64,000 bases of DNA from an uncultured Bryobacterales bacterium (GCA_937959285.1 CALGAR010000081.1:1-64000); one strand, 5' to 3'. Shown: positions 33,725 to 41,857, numbered from the stretch's first letter. The notes: generated by a model not told the origin, from the sequence alone. Program-made: numbers and translations.

Positions 33725-34136
33725 GATTCGATGTCTCCGTTCCTGACGAAACCGTGTCTCCGCTTCGGCTGGTAGATGCCTCATCGGCCCATTTGTTTCT
33801 CTGCTGTGGCGGGGGCGTGTGCGTTCGCGGGGGTCCTAGGCGGCGCCAAGCCAGCGGCTGCGCGCAACTTCAACAAGTACCGCTTGGAGTTCAGACTTGG
33901 TGGTCGTGATGCCTGTAAGGGGGGTAGAGGAGAGTGGAGCCACCCGCCGGGACTCGAGAAACGCGTAGGCGATGGAAGGAACGCTTTCACCGGGCCGCTT
34001 GCCGTCGTCTAGCTCTGCCGCGGCTGAGGACAACCTGTGAGCAATTGCCCACAAGTTGCCTGCCGCCAGTTCCGGAAGATTTTCCGGAGGTCGAAGCTGC
34101 TGACGGCCGTAAGATTCCGGGTAGGGGTGACCGCCG
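33725..34136 (-). other. Noncoding stretch holding the left att-like repeat
   Basis: About 410 bp between the oxidoreductase start and the toxin stop. An open frame (33836-34294, minus) crosses it, but it runs into the toxin gene in another frame and its translation is low-complexity Arg/Ser/Pro-rich, so I do not call it. The only structure I see is a 17-bp copy of the tRNA-Thr 3' end at 33935-33951, with tRNA T-arm-like sequence (CTCGAGTCC on the minus strand) beside it. No integrase remnant was recognised. Confidence 0.5.
33935..33951 (-). repeat. att-like direct repeat (tRNA-Thr 3' end copy)
   Basis: TGGAGCCACCCGCCGGG is identical to 35222-35238, the CCA end, acceptor stem and part of the T stem of tRNA-Thr(CGT). 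It is not followed by the rest of a tRNA, so it is a fragment, as left by tRNA-targeted integration. Confidence 0.75.
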
Positions 34137-34517
34137 CTACCGGGTCCACTGCTCACGGCAGAACCGCAGGAACTTAGGTCTGGTGAACGGCGATGCACCC
34201 ACGCCCTGCTGAACCAGCTTGAGCGTAGCTGCAGGGCACTTCTCGCGGCGAACCGCCAAGCCAGCCGCAATCTCGTTCTCAAGCCGCTGAGCATCCACGA
34301 TCATCGCGTCGCCGTAGAAGATAGTCGACTCGTGCCGGATGAACGGGTGGTCGCCAACTCGGAGAATGACGGTCTGATCCTTGCTGTTCCGCAAGGTCGT
34401 CACGCTCACGATGCCGCAGAGATTGGAGACTGGATCCGGCTCGGTGACGACGATCCAAAGATGAGGCTTCGCGATCCCGCCTGGTGCGGGCATCAGGAAG
34501 GTGTCGCCGCACTCCAT
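34137..34517 (-). CDS. Putative PemK-like toxin paired with Panacea antitoxin
   Basis: 126 aa, small and cytoplasmic. The N-terminus GDTFLMPAPGG and KPHLWIVVTEPD (17-28) have the compact beta-barrel look of MazF/PemK-like proteins, followed by GIVSVTTLRN and the conserved-looking GDHPFIRHESTIFYGDA (55-71) with R61 and H62. It starts directly after the TAA of the Panacea gene with no gap, so antitoxin and toxin are co-translated in that order. The catalytic mechanism is not established from sequence. Toxin status rests on pairing with the Panacea domain and on the fold impression. Confidence 0.65.
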   Translation of the reverse strand: MECGDTFLMPAPGGIAKPHLWIVVTEPDPVSNLCGIVSVTTLRNSKDQTVILRVGDHPFIRHESTIFYGDAMIVDAQRLENEIAAGLAVRREKCPAATLKLVQQGVGASPFTRPKFLRFCREQWTR

Positions 34518-35087
34518 TTATGAGGGTTGCAGCATCGCTTCTGCCGCGGCCAGCGCTTCCAGTTCAGCTTCGATCGCCGCGATCTCGCTCTGGGTCTTGT
34601 TGCCGGCGCGGAGGATGTCGCGGTACTCGATCGGGATGGCGCTTCCTTGCGGATCCTGCCACTCGGCCAACTTATGCGAGAGATTCACCAAATCCCACCG
34701 GCTCAGACACCCGTACTTCGTGAAGATCTCCTCGATCAAAGCCTCCTCAGCGGGCGACAGTTCCTCGTTCGCCGGTTCGGCAATAAGCGCCACCTCGTAG
34801 TTGCTAGGCGCAGAGATGAAGTGCCTCCACACTGGATCGGTACCCGGAGGGGGCTCCTCCCGGATCAAATCGTAGATCCGGCTGACGACCGGACCGTTGT
34901 CCATGGATACATAACGATCGGTGGTGACCGGTCGGCCCCAACGCAGCAGTGCCTCGCGGTCGAGGAGGTACAGGAGCTTGATGAGCTTCAAATAGCTCAT
35001 GCGGCCGCCGCGGAGTTTGAGGAACTTCGCGGCAGCTTCGGTTGCTCTCCGTTCGTTGAACCGCAGGACCATTGGCGTCATTCCCAT
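34518..35087 (-). CDS. Panacea-domain (SocA/DUF4065-like) antitoxin
   Basis: About 189 aa. The Panacea hallmark lies near residues 30-75: MSYLKLIKLLYLLDREAL, then GRPVTTDRYVSMDNGPV and SRIYDLI. A C-terminal helical extension (about 110-189) follows and may carry toxin specificity. Panacea proteins are antitoxins found with many unrelated toxins (PanAT systems) and in the SocAB pair. ATGs at 35087, 35081 and 35072 are all possible. The stop codon abuts the toxin ATG. An inverted repeat lies upstream at 35105-35164, next to tRNA-Thr. Confidence 0.85.
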   Translation of the reverse strand: MGMTPMVLRFNERRATEAAAKFLKLRGGRMSYLKLIKLLYLLDREALLRWGRPVTTDRYVSMDNGPVVSRIYDLIREEPPPGTDPVWRHFISAPSNYEVALIAEPANEELSPAEEALIEEIFTKYGCLSRWDLVNLSHKLAEWQDPQGSAIPIEYRDILRAGNKTQSEIAAIEAELEALAAAEAMLQPS

Positions 35088-35104
35088 TTTACGGCAGAAC
35101 CGTA

Positions 35105-35164
35105 CGCTTCGAGCACAACAGGAGGCACAGGGTGGGCACAAATCTGGTCACAGTGCCCGAAGCG
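35105..35164. promoter_or_regulatory. Nested inverted repeats upstream of the toxin-antitoxin pair
   Basis: GGGCAC/GTGCCC (35134-35139 and 35153-35158) lies inside a wider CGCTTCG/CGAAGCG pair (35105-35111 and 35158-35164). This lies between the tRNA and the antitoxin start, where an autoregulatory operator or a recombination arm site would be expected. The assignment is speculative. Confidence 0.3.
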
Positions 35165-35221
35165 CTCGTTTGGGAGGATTTGCGAAGTTGCCCGCATCTC
35201 TTTGACGGGGCGAGGTTTGCC

Positions 35222-35238
35222 TGGAGCCACCCGCCGGG
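35222..35238 (-). repeat. att-like direct repeat within tRNA-Thr
   Basis: The right copy of the 17-bp repeat shared with 33935-33951. It covers the encoded CCA, the 3' acceptor strand and the start of the T stem, a usual crossover zone for integrases that use tRNA 3' ends. Confidence 0.75.
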
Positions 35239-35297
35239 CTTGAACCGGCGACCTGCTGATTACGAATCAGCCGCTCTACCAACTGAGCTAGGGTGGC
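35222..35297 (-). tRNA. tRNA-Thr(CGT)
   Basis: 76 nt including an encoded CCA. The acceptor stem GCCACCC pairs with GGGTGGC, the D arm reads AGCTCAGTTGGTAGAGC, the anticodon stem CTGAT/ATCAG encloses loop TTCGTAA with anticodon CGT (reads ACG, threonine), and the T arm contains GGTTCAAGCC. The 3' end is shared with a 17-bp repeat 1.3 kb away, marking it as an integration target. Confidence 0.96.
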
Positions 35298-35342
35298 TTT
35301 CGGAACGTCTTTACATTTTATATCACGCCGGGCGGGCTGTCT

Positions 35343-36173
35343 TCAATTGCGCAGCTTTCTCTGGAGCGTCTGCACCTGTGAATTCAGAGCCGCCAGTTGC
35401 CGCAGATCCTCTTCTGCGCTCTGAATCACTGTCTGTACACGGGATAAATCCATCGAGAGAGGCCGCGTCGACTCCTGGGGATTGTCCAGCCGGAGCGCCA
35501 TCTCCCGCAACCGGTCGTTCAGATCCCTGTAGCGCCGGGCAAGGTTCGCCAGATGTACTTCACGCCGCCGCTGGATGTCCTCCAATTCCTCGCTCCACGC
35601 CGTCACCCGCTTAATCCTCTCATTCGCCACCTTCAGATCTTCGGCGTTGCGGCGAGCGGCGATTTCCAGCTGAACCAGACGGTCGTTCTTCCCTTTCAGC
35701 TCGGTCTGCATCGCTTCGATCACGCGCTGAGCGCTGCTGAGACTTTCCCTAAGCTCAGCCTCCGCCTGGATCAGCTTCTTGTTCTCCTCGGTTGTCCGGT
35801 CTATGTCGGCCTGCAGCTCGAGAATCTGGTTCTGCATTTCCGCAATCGACCTCTTCGCCGCTGCCAGTTCATCCTTCAAGCTGCTGATAATCCGGATGGC
35901 ATCCAGGCGGGATTCGACGTCGGAATCATCCGACATGGAATCGCCTTCGGGTCGTTTGCGCTCGTCCGTCTCCTCTCCCAGCCGTGCGCGGAGCGAAGCG
36001 GTCTCGCCTGCCATCCTCGCGGCTTCGGCGCGAAGATGCTGGTTCTCCTGCTCCAGCCTGGCGATTGTCTCGTTCAGGTCTGCGGCGATTCGATATTGCC
36101 GCCAGGCAAGGACAGCGCAGACGGCCGCCGCCAGCAACGAGGCTACCCAAAGAGGCAAGCGAAGTCTTCTCAT
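35343..36173 (-). CDS. Membrane-anchored coiled-coil protein
   Basis: 276 aa. One N-terminal membrane segment (LPLWVASLLAAAVCAVLAW) is followed by long coiled coils (about 30-70 and 95-270) rich in Glu, Arg, Leu and Gln heptads, with an acidic break GDSMSDDSDVES near residue 78. No catalytic domain is seen. It is the third gene of an operon with the VWA protein (7-bp gap) and the Oar-like receptor, so a scaffolding role at the envelope is inferred. Confidence 0.8.
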   Translation of the reverse strand: MRRLRLPLWVASLLAAAVCAVLAWRQYRIAADLNETIARLEQENQHLRAEAARMAGETASLRARLGEETDERKRPEGDSMSDDSDVESRLDAIRIISSLKDELAAAKRSIAEMQNQILELQADIDRTTEENKKLIQAEAELRESLSSAQRVIEAMQTELKGKNDRLVQLEIAARRNAEDLKVANERIKRVTAWSEELEDIQRRREVHLANLARRYRDLNDRLREMALRLDNPQESTRPLSMDLSRVQTVIQSAEEDLRQLAALNSQVQTLQRKLRN

Positions 36174-36180
36174 GCTCCCC

Positions 36181-37101
36181 TCATTTCCGTTTAATCTGAT
36201 AGCGGGTGCGATGGCTCAGGCTCGCCTCGCCCTCCAGCTGCACCAGGATGTTCCTTGGCGGACGCTCCGGAAGCTGTACGTCTACCCTCCAATGCGACAT
36301 TGCCCGATCAAAAACGCGCTGGATCGCATCCGGAATCTCGGATATCGTACGACAAAAGACCGCCGTACCACCCGTAGCCTCCGCAAGCTGCAGCAGCCCT
36401 GTCTGATATGCCTCGTTCAGCCGATCCCGCTGGTAACTGAGATGAGCGATGAAGAGAGGCGCCTGAAGAGCAGACAGGGAAGCATCGATTTTCGAGATCT
36501 TCTCCCGAATCAACCCTTCCGGAAACCGGCGGCTCAAGTCACGTGAGTCGCTGGAATTCACAACAGGGTTCGTATAGTCCTCTCGATAGTCGTAGATGTT
36601 GCTATCCGTGATGTAAATGAGCGCCAGACGAACGGCGGCTTTGCTCAAGATACGATCTGCCAGTCCGGCCGCCTGTTCCACTGTCTCAAGCAACGCCGGT
36701 CGGCCGCCAATCGGAAGAGCTCGAACGGCGGAAACCAAAGCCTCACGATCCGCCGTGGGGTCCAATACCACCTGCAATCCATCCTGCGCACGAAGGAGCG
36801 CCATATAGGTCGTAGGGGGTAGCGATTCAATGAGCGAGATCACCCGGTTTCGAGCCGGGTCGACTAAAGCGATGTCCCCGACCAGATCGAACACCACAAG
36901 CAGCAGCAGATCGTCCTTCGGAGTGCAGACGCGAAGGACCTTCGCCGGTTTCCCGTCCAGCCCGGCTTTGAGTCCGGATGGCGCTAACGAGGCCGGCGAA
37001 TCGGCCCAGACAGGGATCGCAATTGAGGAACGGGTTTCGGCGTCAAGGCGCACTGCGGCCAGAAAGGCGATAGCAGCAAGAAGTGGCGCCAGCGCGTGCA
37101 T
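36181..37101 (-). CDS. Secreted VWA-domain protein
   Basis: 306 aa with a signal peptide (MHALAPLLAAIAFLAAVRLDA). A von Willebrand factor A fold covers about 60-260, with a LLLVVFDLVGDIA strand where the MIDAS DxSxS would be but reading DLVGD, ALIYITDSNIYDY, and a short C-terminal beta region. It resembles the VWA-related domain proteins common in acidobacteria, but the metal-site serines appear replaced. Its ATG overlaps the receptor stop by one base (TGATG-type junction), so it is translationally coupled to the receptor. Confidence 0.8.
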   Translation of the reverse strand: MHALAPLLAAIAFLAAVRLDAETRSSIAIPVWADSPASLAPSGLKAGLDGKPAKVLRVCTPKDDLLLLVVFDLVGDIALVDPARNRVISLIESLPPTTYMALLRAQDGLQVVLDPTADREALVSAVRALPIGGRPALLETVEQAAGLADRILSKAAVRLALIYITDSNIYDYREDYTNPVVNSSDSRDLSRRFPEGLIREKISKIDASLSALQAPLFIAHLSYQRDRLNEAYQTGLLQLAEATGGTAVFCRTISEIPDAIQRVFDRAMSHWRVDVQLPERPPRNILVQLEGEASLSHRTRYQIKRK

Positions 37102-39896
37102 CAGAAGCTCAACCGCAAACCAAGCTGAATGACCCGCCCTCCGCGAGACCCGATAATCCGGCCCGCGTTTACGTTCGGAGCATCAGCCGGACCAATAACA
37201 ACGTCCGGATCATTCCAATTTCCATGATTAATGAAGTTGAATCCGGATGCAGTGAATTCAAGTGTACTCTCCGTCGCGATCGCGAATCGCTTGCTGACCG
37301 ACAGATCATGATTCTGGCTGCCGGGGCCACGGAGGAAGGGATGCGTGCGCGGTCCGTTGCCGAGAGTAAAATCCGCCGGATGCGCGAATGCCGCCGGGTT
37401 GAACCATAGCTCAGGGCTCGGATTCTCTACACGAGGGTCGACGCCCGGCACGACGTCGACGCGCAGGTTGCTGATCACGCCGCCGGTGTTATTGAACTGC
37501 GGACGGAGCGCCAGAGGCAGCCCGCTTGAAACCGTACTGATCCCGCTTAGCGACCAGCCGTCGACCAGAACCCGCCGCCAATCCGTGTATGCCAGGAACG
37601 GTTTATTCGTCCCGATAGGCAGCTCATAGACGTAGCTGAGAGAAAGCCGGTGCGGACTGTTCCACGCTGTGAGACTCCACTCCGACTGCGAGTCGAAGAA
37701 ATTCTGGCGGCCGTAAGGACCGGAATAGTCGTCCTCCTGCTTGGAGAATTCGTAGTAGACGTTCAGCGCAAGCCCTGTGGAAGTTCTCTTCTCAAGCCGG
37801 ACAAAGCTCGCTGCGCGCCGGTACCGCCCGTCCGGATACGAGCTGTAGACGTCGAGCCCGAGGTACTGCGGATACGGCCGCAGGGTCCTCCGGAACTCCT
37901 CGTTGTTCAATTCGTCCCGGTACACCAGAGCCGAAGGATGGATCGCATTCAGGTTGACGTTGTTATTGCTTACCAGGAGGTTCTTCCCACCCGATAAAGA
38001 TGCTCCAACGGTCACAACCATTGAGCCTGGAAGCTGCGATTCGAGCGATGCTGAGGCGGCTTGAGTGGTAGGAACCCCGTCCCCGGGCGTAATGTAATGC
38101 GCGACCGTGTAATTGGCCGCCTCCGGTCGCAAGTCAGGCAGCGAGGGAAGAAACGGAACCCCGTCGGAGAGCTTCATCGCAGGATTCAACTGGACGTTCT
38201 CCGAATAGTACGTCGCATAGCCGTTGAAGCCCTGCGTGCCGAATTGGGCAGAGTAAATCGGAATGGAACTATAGGATCGGGAATAGGCCAGCCGAATCGT
38301 CCGTTTGGAATCGCCAAAGGGATTCCAGGCCAGACTGGCGCTCGGCTCCAGACGCGCAATCGTAGGCTGGAACGCTCTCCCGTGCCCGTCCCTGCCCGCC
38401 GCAACCAACGCTCCCGGACGTCCATTCTCAGGATTGATGGCCGTTAGATCCACGGTCGATTGCCGGTCATACTTCTCAACACGGGGACCGTTAATCGCAA
38501 GGTTCGCGCCGATCGAAAACGTCAGTCCGGGCCGGATTTCATATTGGTCGCGGGCAAAAATCGAGGCGCTGGTCCGGCGGAAGTAAGAAGGGGATTGCAC
38601 AACACTCACCTCACCGAACTCTGCAAGACCGAGCAGATAGCTGGCGAAGGCAAGCCCGGTGTTGGTAATGCCAGGAAGACTGGTAAGCCCGCTCGAAAAC
38701 CGGAAATGACCTGCCGGATACAGCGGAACAAATGAGTTGACCTGAAGCCGGCTTACCTGAACGACGCCCCGCAGGTTGTGTTTGCCGAGGCGCGTCGAAA
38801 AGCCGTTTGAGAAGGTGAAGCCGTTACGGGCGTTGCGGCCTGACGGGTTGGAAACACCCATTGAAAGGTAGGGGCTGAATGACAACACAGGAAAGACGTC
38901 ACTGCCGGGAATGTTCACGCCCAGTTCTGAGGCAAAAGTGACGCTGTCCGATATGTTCTCCGAAACATCGGAAGACACATAGAAGCTCAGCGTATTGATG
39001 GTTTGCGGCGAAATCGTGAAGACATGATCGATGGACGCGCGGCGGTTCTGGAACAGGTGGTCGGAGCCGCTCGAATTCGCGGCCGTCTGAAAGTAGCGGG
39101 CGGCCCCCTGAAAGCCGTTTGAGAGCGACGTACTGAAGTTGATGCGGTGACGCTCCCGGATCGAGTGGTCAATGCGAACGATGACGCCGTTGGCGGTATT
39201 GGTTTCAGGTGAGACCGTGAAGTAATTATTGCGGAAGAAAGGCCCGACGTTCGTATTGGGCATCGGATAAAGAGTTACAGCCTTCGCCGCAAGCGGATCG
39301 ATGCGGGTCTGCGGAATGCGCCCTTCGGGAAAGGGATCTCGCAGATACTGCAGGTTGTCTGTCGACACGGGAAGGCTGGGATCGTAGTCGGGGTTCGGGC
39401 GAGTGCTAGCTGGGTCATAAATGGGCAGCGGGTTGCCAGCCTGATCGACCGTGGCCGAAAAATCGCCTTCCCGCTCCAAAGCAGTCGCAACCGTGCGGAG
39501 ATAGGAACGGCCAATCCGTTCCCGAACACCTTCATAGGAGACCGAAAAAAACGTCCGCCTGCCGCTGTAGATCTTCGGAATCATCAGCGGGCCGCTCAGA
39601 TTGAAGCCAAACTGGTTCCGGCGAAGCAGGTTCTTGTCCCCGCCATTCTGGCGCACCTCTTTGGGCACGGCGTCCAGAAAGTCATTGCGGAAGTTGTGGT
39701 ACAGGCGGCCGTGGAACTGGACTGACTTTCTAGCTTCTTTGCTTCGCCGCGGGCTGTCCGCCCTCAGCCCCAGCGCCCGAGTCGCAACCTTAAACTCCTC
39801 GATGGCCTTACCCATCTCAGACTGCGGCTCGGACTGCGGATCCGCCGCCGCTAACGCCGCCAACGGAGCGACGAGCAGCGCGAGGACGTACCACAT
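37101..39896 (-). CDS. Oar-like TonB-dependent receptor lacking plug and carboxypeptidase-regulatory domains
   Basis: 931 aa. After a signal peptide (YVLALLVAPLAALAAAD) and about 40 linker residues, the sequence enters directly at the barrel-proximal motif FHGRLYHNFRNDFLDA and LLRRNQFGFNLSGPLMIPK, then RTFFSVSYEG, and runs through a long outer-membrane barrel ending GRVIQLGLRLSF with a C-terminal Phe. Oar-like receptors of acidobacteria normally have an N-terminal CarboxypepD-regulatory-like domain and a full plug before this point. Both are missing here, with no frameshift seen. It is the first gene of an operon with the VWA and coiled-coil proteins. It is divergent from lpxD. Confidence 0.85.
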   Translation of the reverse strand: MWYVLALLVAPLAALAAADPQSEPQSEMGKAIEEFKVATRALGLRADSPRRSKEARKSVQFHGRLYHNFRNDFLDAVPKEVRQNGGDKNLLRRNQFGFNLSGPLMIPKIYSGRRTFFSVSYEGVRERIGRSYLRTVATALEREGDFSATVDQAGNPLPIYDPASTRPNPDYDPSLPVSTDNLQYLRDPFPEGRIPQTRIDPLAAKAVTLYPMPNTNVGPFFRNNYFTVSPETNTANGVIVRIDHSIRERHRINFSTSLSNGFQGAARYFQTAANSSGSDHLFQNRRASIDHVFTISPQTINTLSFYVSSDVSENISDSVTFASELGVNIPGSDVFPVLSFSPYLSMGVSNPSGRNARNGFTFSNGFSTRLGKHNLRGVVQVSRLQVNSFVPLYPAGHFRFSSGLTSLPGITNTGLAFASYLLGLAEFGEVSVVQSPSYFRRTSASIFARDQYEIRPGLTFSIGANLAINGPRVEKYDRQSTVDLTAINPENGRPGALVAAGRDGHGRAFQPTIARLEPSASLAWNPFGDSKRTIRLAYSRSYSSIPIYSAQFGTQGFNGYATYYSENVQLNPAMKLSDGVPFLPSLPDLRPEAANYTVAHYITPGDGVPTTQAASASLESQLPGSMVVTVGASLSGGKNLLVSNNNVNLNAIHPSALVYRDELNNEEFRRTLRPYPQYLGLDVYSSYPDGRYRRAASFVRLEKRTSTGLALNVYYEFSKQEDDYSGPYGRQNFFDSQSEWSLTAWNSPHRLSLSYVYELPIGTNKPFLAYTDWRRVLVDGWSLSGISTVSSGLPLALRPQFNNTGGVISNLRVDVVPGVDPRVENPSPELWFNPAAFAHPADFTLGNGPRTHPFLRGPGSQNHDLSVSKRFAIATESTLEFTASGFNFINHGNWNDPDVVIGPADAPNVNAGRIIGSRGGRVIQLGLRLSF

Positions 39897-40017
39897 GTCT
39901 CCAGTTTACCTGCTTCCGCGCTGCTGCCTAGACTCCAAAACCATACATTCGTGTAGAGAATCGTAATCCGGAGAGCAGTGGCGCGCCATAACCCTTTCTC
40001 GTTAATCTGTTACGGTA

Positions 40018-41067
40018 ATGAAGTTAAAGTCCCTGGCCGAAGCGCTCGGGTGCGAACTCCACGGCGATCCCGATATAGAAATCCGGGGTGTAGCCGGCAT
40101 GGAGCATGCCCGCCCCGACGAGCTCACCTTCCTGGCCAATCCCAAGTACGCCCACAAAGTAAAGCAAACAAAGGCCGCAGCAATCCTCGTCAGCCAACCG
40201 CTGACGGATCTTCCGATTGCGAGCCTCGTCTCGGCTAATCCTTATCTGGATTTCGCTCGCACCCTCGAATTGTTTTATCAGCCTCCCCGTCCCCCGATCG
40301 GCATTCACCCCCTCGCTTCAATCGATCCATCCGCCACCGTGGGCGAAGGGGCGTCGATCGGCCCTTACGCCGTAATCGGACCGAACGTGAGAATCGGGAA
40401 AAATGCTGTGATTCACCCTCACGTGGTGATCTATCAAGGTGCGGAGATTGGCGATGACTTCGTCGCCCATTCCGGTGCCGTGGTGCGGGAGTATTGCCGG
40501 ATTGGAAACCGAGTGATTCTACAGAATCAAGTGGTTGTGGGGGGCGACGGGTTCGGTTTCGCCAAGCGGGCGGACGGCACTCATTACAAGATCGTCCAGT
40601 CTGGCATCACAGTGATCGAGGACGACGTCGAAGTCCAGTCGCTAAGCTCGGTAGATCGGGCCACGGTCGGTGAAACGCGCATCCGGCGCGGTGCGAAAAT
40701 TGACAGCCTCGTACAGATCGGTCACGCCTGTGTAGTTGGAGAGAATAGTATTATCTGCGCCCAAACCGGCTTGGCCGGCAGCACAGTTCTGGGAAAGAAT
40801 GTCCTGCTGGCTGGGCAGGTTGGCGTATCTGGACATCTGACAATTCATGAGAATTCCGTTGTGTATGCCCAGAGCGGCGTCGGCGGCGACGTGCCTCCGG
40901 GCAGCGTTATCTCCGGCTCGCCCGCTTTTGACGCCCGGCAGTGGCTGAGAGCGGCGACGGCGCTCCAGAAACTGCCAGAGCTTCTGAAGGCGGTGAGACA
41001 ATTGGAGAAGCGCATTGAGGATCTGGCAGCGCAAGTCGCTGCTGGAAAGGCAATTACTCATGACTGA
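40018..41067 (+). CDS. lpxD: UDP-3-O-acylglucosamine N-acyltransferase
   Basis: 349 aa, third step of lipid A synthesis. The N-terminal uridine-binding domain (MKLKSLAEALGCELHGDPD ... HARPDELTFLANPKY) is followed by left-handed beta-helix hexapeptide repeats (about 100-320) and a C-terminal helix. The catalytic His is expected in QIGHACVVGEN (about 240), and GGDGFGFAKR is the usual signature near residue 178. It shows that the organism builds lipid A. It lies apart from the usual bamA-fabZ-lpxA neighbours and overlaps the LOG-family gene by 8 bp. Confidence 0.95.
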   Translation: MKLKSLAEALGCELHGDPDIEIRGVAGMEHARPDELTFLANPKYAHKVKQTKAAAILVSQPLTDLPIASLVSANPYLDFARTLELFYQPPRPPIGIHPLASIDPSATVGEGASIGPYAVIGPNVRIGKNAVIHPHVVIYQGAEIGDDFVAHSGAVVREYCRIGNRVILQNQVVVGGDGFGFAKRADGTHYKIVQSGITVIEDDVEVQSLSSVDRATVGETRIRRGAKIDSLVQIGHACVVGENSIICAQTGLAGSTVLGKNVLLAGQVGVSGHLTIHENSVVYAQSGVGGDVPPGSVISGSPAFDARQWLRAATALQKLPELLKAVRQLEKRIEDLAAQVAAGKAITHD

Positions 41068-41857
41068 TCAGCCCACTTTGCGTAGGCGACGCCCGGTCGC
41101 CTATAAGGATGAAGAATTCCTTGACAGCCAGGCGGCCCGGTCCGTTCGCATCCTATCGGAATATCTTGCACCGCTCGATCATTTCCGGCGGGAGAAGATT
41201 CGGGATACCGTCGTCTTTTTTGGGTCCGCCAGAATTACCGAAGACGGCCCCATGTCCCGCTATTACCATGAGGCACGGGAACTTGCGCGCCTTATAACGC
41301 AGTGGTCCGAAGGGCTTCCGCATCCGAGCCGGAGATTCGTGGTCTGTACCGGCGGCGGCCCGGGAATCATGGAAGCGGCAAACCGGGGCGCCGTGGAAGC
41401 CGGCGGCAAGACGATCGGCTTGAACATCGGTTTGCCCTTCGAGCAGTGGCCGAACGAGTACGTCACGCCAGAGCTCAGCTTCGAGTTCCACTATTTCTTC
41501 ATGCGGAAGTTCTGGTTTGCGTATCTGGCGAAGGCGCTCGTCGTGTTTCCGGGCGGATTCGGCACCCTGGATGAGCTGGCTGAAATTCTGACCCTGGTAC
41601 AGACGCAGAAGCTGGAAAAAATGATGCTTGTGCTGCTCTACGGCTCAGAGTTCTGGAAGGAGGTCATCAACTTTGACGCCCTTGTAAAGCACGGTATGAT
41701 CAGTCCGGCCGACTTGAACCTGTTTCAGTATGTGGACGATCCCGTCACGGCGATGGAAACATTGCGGAGCTGGCTCTCAGCTCACTATCTTGAGCCGCAG
41801 GCTCCGCTGCCTGAGCGGGAGCAGCAGACTCCGGCGATCGCCAGATCGAGAGTCTAG
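41060..41857 (+). CDS. LOG-family nucleoside 5'-monophosphate phosphoribohydrolase
   Basis: 265 aa. CTGGGPGIMEAANRGA (about 100-117) and PGGFGTLDELAEILTLVQ (about 165-180) are the lysine-decarboxylase-like PGGxGTxxE motifs that define active LOG proteins, which release bases from NMPs, including cytokinin ribotides. The start at 41060 is chosen because GGAAAGG lies 9 nt upstream and because it overlaps lpxD by 8 bp (ATGACTGA). The frame itself is open from 41015. The N-terminal 50 residues are basic and not conserved. Confidence 0.9.
   Translation: MTDQPTLRRRRPVAYKDEEFLDSQAARSVRILSEYLAPLDHFRREKIRDTVVFFGSARITEDGPMSRYYHEARELARLITQWSEGLPHPSRRFVVCTGGGPGIMEAANRGAVEAGGKTIGLNIGLPFEQWPNEYVTPELSFEFHYFFMRKFWFAYLAKALVVFPGGFGTLDELAEILTLVQTQKLEKMMLVLLYGSEFWKEVINFDALVKHGMISPADLNLFQYVDDPVTAMETLRSWLSAHYLEPQAPLPEREQQTPAIARSRV

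Larger units (their letters stand above)
33935..35238. mobile_element. Putative tRNA-Thr-flanked mini-island carrying a Panacea toxin-antitoxin pair
   Basis: A 1.3-kb segment bounded by two 17-bp direct repeats of the tRNA-Thr 3' end, one inside the intact tRNA (35222-35238) and one at 33935-33951. It contains only the Panacea antitoxin and its partner toxin. This is the arrangement left by site-specific integration at a tRNA gene, either of a very small passenger or after decay of a larger element. No integrase or excisionase gene is present, so the origin is inferred. Confidence 0.55.

Noticed and set aside
33836..34294. 153-codon minus-strand frame between the oxidoreductase and the toxin
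   Set aside because: It runs through the toxin gene in another frame, is Arg/Ser/Pro-rich like a shadow, and matches no family. No ribosome-binding site was seen.
34527..35243. 238-codon plus-strand frame over the Panacea gene
   Set aside because: Antisense shadow of a strongly supported gene with no recognisable domain.
35072..35614. 180-codon plus-strand frame crossing the tRNA gene
   Set aside because: Its translation includes the antisense of tRNA-Thr (LNRRPADYESAALPTE), a well-known spurious protein annotation.
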